Positions 4,451 through 5,053 of a stretch of DNA of 5,053 bases are shown here, piece by piece. The stretch's first letter is position 1; the number at the start of each line of letters is the position of its first letter. The notes below the pieces were generated by a model, which worked only from the letters and a program-made list of their open reading frames with translations, had not been told where the DNA came from and searched no databases. The translations under genes were made by a program, and so were the position numbers. Source of the stretch: an uncultured Clostridia bacterium (lineage in GTDB: Bacteria > Bacillota > Clostridia > Oscillospirales > Acutalibacteraceae); NCBI GenBank assembly GCA_937902305.1, contig CALDHV010000124.1, positions 1-5,053 of the forward strand, written 5' to 3'.

Positions 4451-5053
4451 TGGTCAAGGATCGGTCGCATATCCGCAATTTCTGTATCATCGCCCATATC
4501 GACCACGGCAAATCCACGCTGGCTGACCGCCTGCTGGAAAAGACCAACACGGTCGCTCTGCGGGATATGGAGGATCAGCTTTTAGACAGTATGGATCTTG
4601 AGCGTGAGCGCGGCATCACCATCAAGGCGCACGCCGTCACGCTCGACTATACCGCCACCGACGGGGAGGCATATACTCTCAATCTGATCGACACGCCCGG
4701 ACACGTGGACTTCAACTACGAGGTTTCGCGTTCGCTGGCGGCGTGCGAGGGCGCTCTGCTGGTGGTGGATGCTTCGCAGGGCGTTGAGGCGCAAACGCTG
4801 GCGAATACATACCTTGCCGCAGAGCATGGTTTGGACATCCTGCCGGTCATCAACAAGATCGACCTCCCCGCCGCCGACCCGGAAAAGGTCAAGGCGGAGA
4901 TCGAGGACATCATCGGTCTGGACTGCTCCGAGGCCCCGGAGATCAGCGCGAAAATGGGCATCAACGTGGAGGCCGTGCTGGAGGACATCGTCAAGAACGT
5001 CCCCGCCCCCACCGGCGACCCGGACGCCCCGCTGCAGGCGCTCATCTTCGACA
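4450..5053 (+). CDS. lepA: Elongation factor 4 (LepA), 3' part beyond window
   Basis: The 201 visible codons match the GTPase domain of LepA/EF4, a translation factor of about 600 residues that binds the ribosome and has been linked to back-translocation, stress and 30S biogenesis. Motifs are G1 AHIDHGKST (15-23), switch I RERGITIKAHAV (52-63), G3 DTPGH (81-85), G4 NKID (135-138) and G5 SAK (166-168). The stretch VSRSLAACEGALLVVDASQG is typical of LepA and separates it from EF-G, TypA and RF3. The start is well set: AAGGAGG (4436-4442) lies 7 nt before the ATG, and the ATG overlaps the yitT-like stop as TAATG. The C-terminal LepA-specific domain lies outside the window, so completeness cannot be checked. 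Confidence 0.97.
   Translation, partial: MVKDRSHIRNFCIIAHIDHGKSTLADRLLEKTNTVALRDMEDQLLDSMDLERERGITIKAHAVTLDYTATDGEAYTLNLIDTPGHVDFNYEVSRSLAACEGALLVVDASQGVEAQTLANTYLAAEHGLDILPVINKIDLPAADPEKVKAEIEDIIGLDCSEAPEISAKMGINVEAVLEDIVKNVPAPTGDPDAPLQALIFD

Noticed and set aside
4582..5045. Minus-strand open frames opposite lepA (81 and 109 codons)
   Set aside because: They are shadows of the well-conserved lepA GTPase domain with no features of their own.

Overview
The window comes from a moderately high-GC Gram-positive bacterium of the Clostridia, most likely an Oscillospirales/Ruminococcaceae-type gut anaerobe. The main evidence is the Firmicutes-style L27 with a cleavable N-terminal extension, encoded directly behind its processing protease Prp. 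Mini-RNase III, a YitT-family membrane protein, strong AGGAGG-like ribosome binding sites and sigma-A-type promoters agree with this. The taxonomic placement is an inference from gene content and base composition.

Layout. On the minus strand at the left edge is the 5' part of a membrane-anchored VanY-like (peptidase M15) D-Ala-D-Ala carboxypeptidase gene, which runs off the window. It is divided from the rest by an AT-rich divergent intergenic region of roughly 630-810. This region holds a plausible minus-strand promoter (667-695), two contiguous 24-bp direct repeats (700-747), an A-rich upstream element and a near-consensus plus-strand promoter (777-805). A folded mRNA leader (about 812-906) matches what is expected of the autoregulatory L21 leader. 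The plus-strand cluster then reads rplU (L21) - prp - rpmA (L27) - intrinsic terminator - obgE - mrnC - yitT-like gene - lepA, with lepA cut by the right edge.

How it works together. The first three genes make two proteins of the large ribosomal subunit and the cysteine protease that trims one of them. The terminator hairpin after rpmA probably lowers transcription into the following genes, which encode a ribosome-assembly GTPase (ObgE), the 23S rRNA maturation nuclease (MrnC) and the translational GTPase LepA/EF4. The membrane protein gene overlaps both neighbours by a few bases, so it appears to be translationally coupled within this ribosome-biogenesis unit. All plus-strand genes after the promoter look intact and co-directional.

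I see no mobile element, CRISPR array, tRNA or rRNA gene, and no convincing undescribed multi-gene system. The less ordinary items are the tandem 24-bp repeat in the divergent promoter region, the leader RNA fold, the placement of mrnC behind obgE, and small departures from consensus in ObgE, MrnC and Prp.
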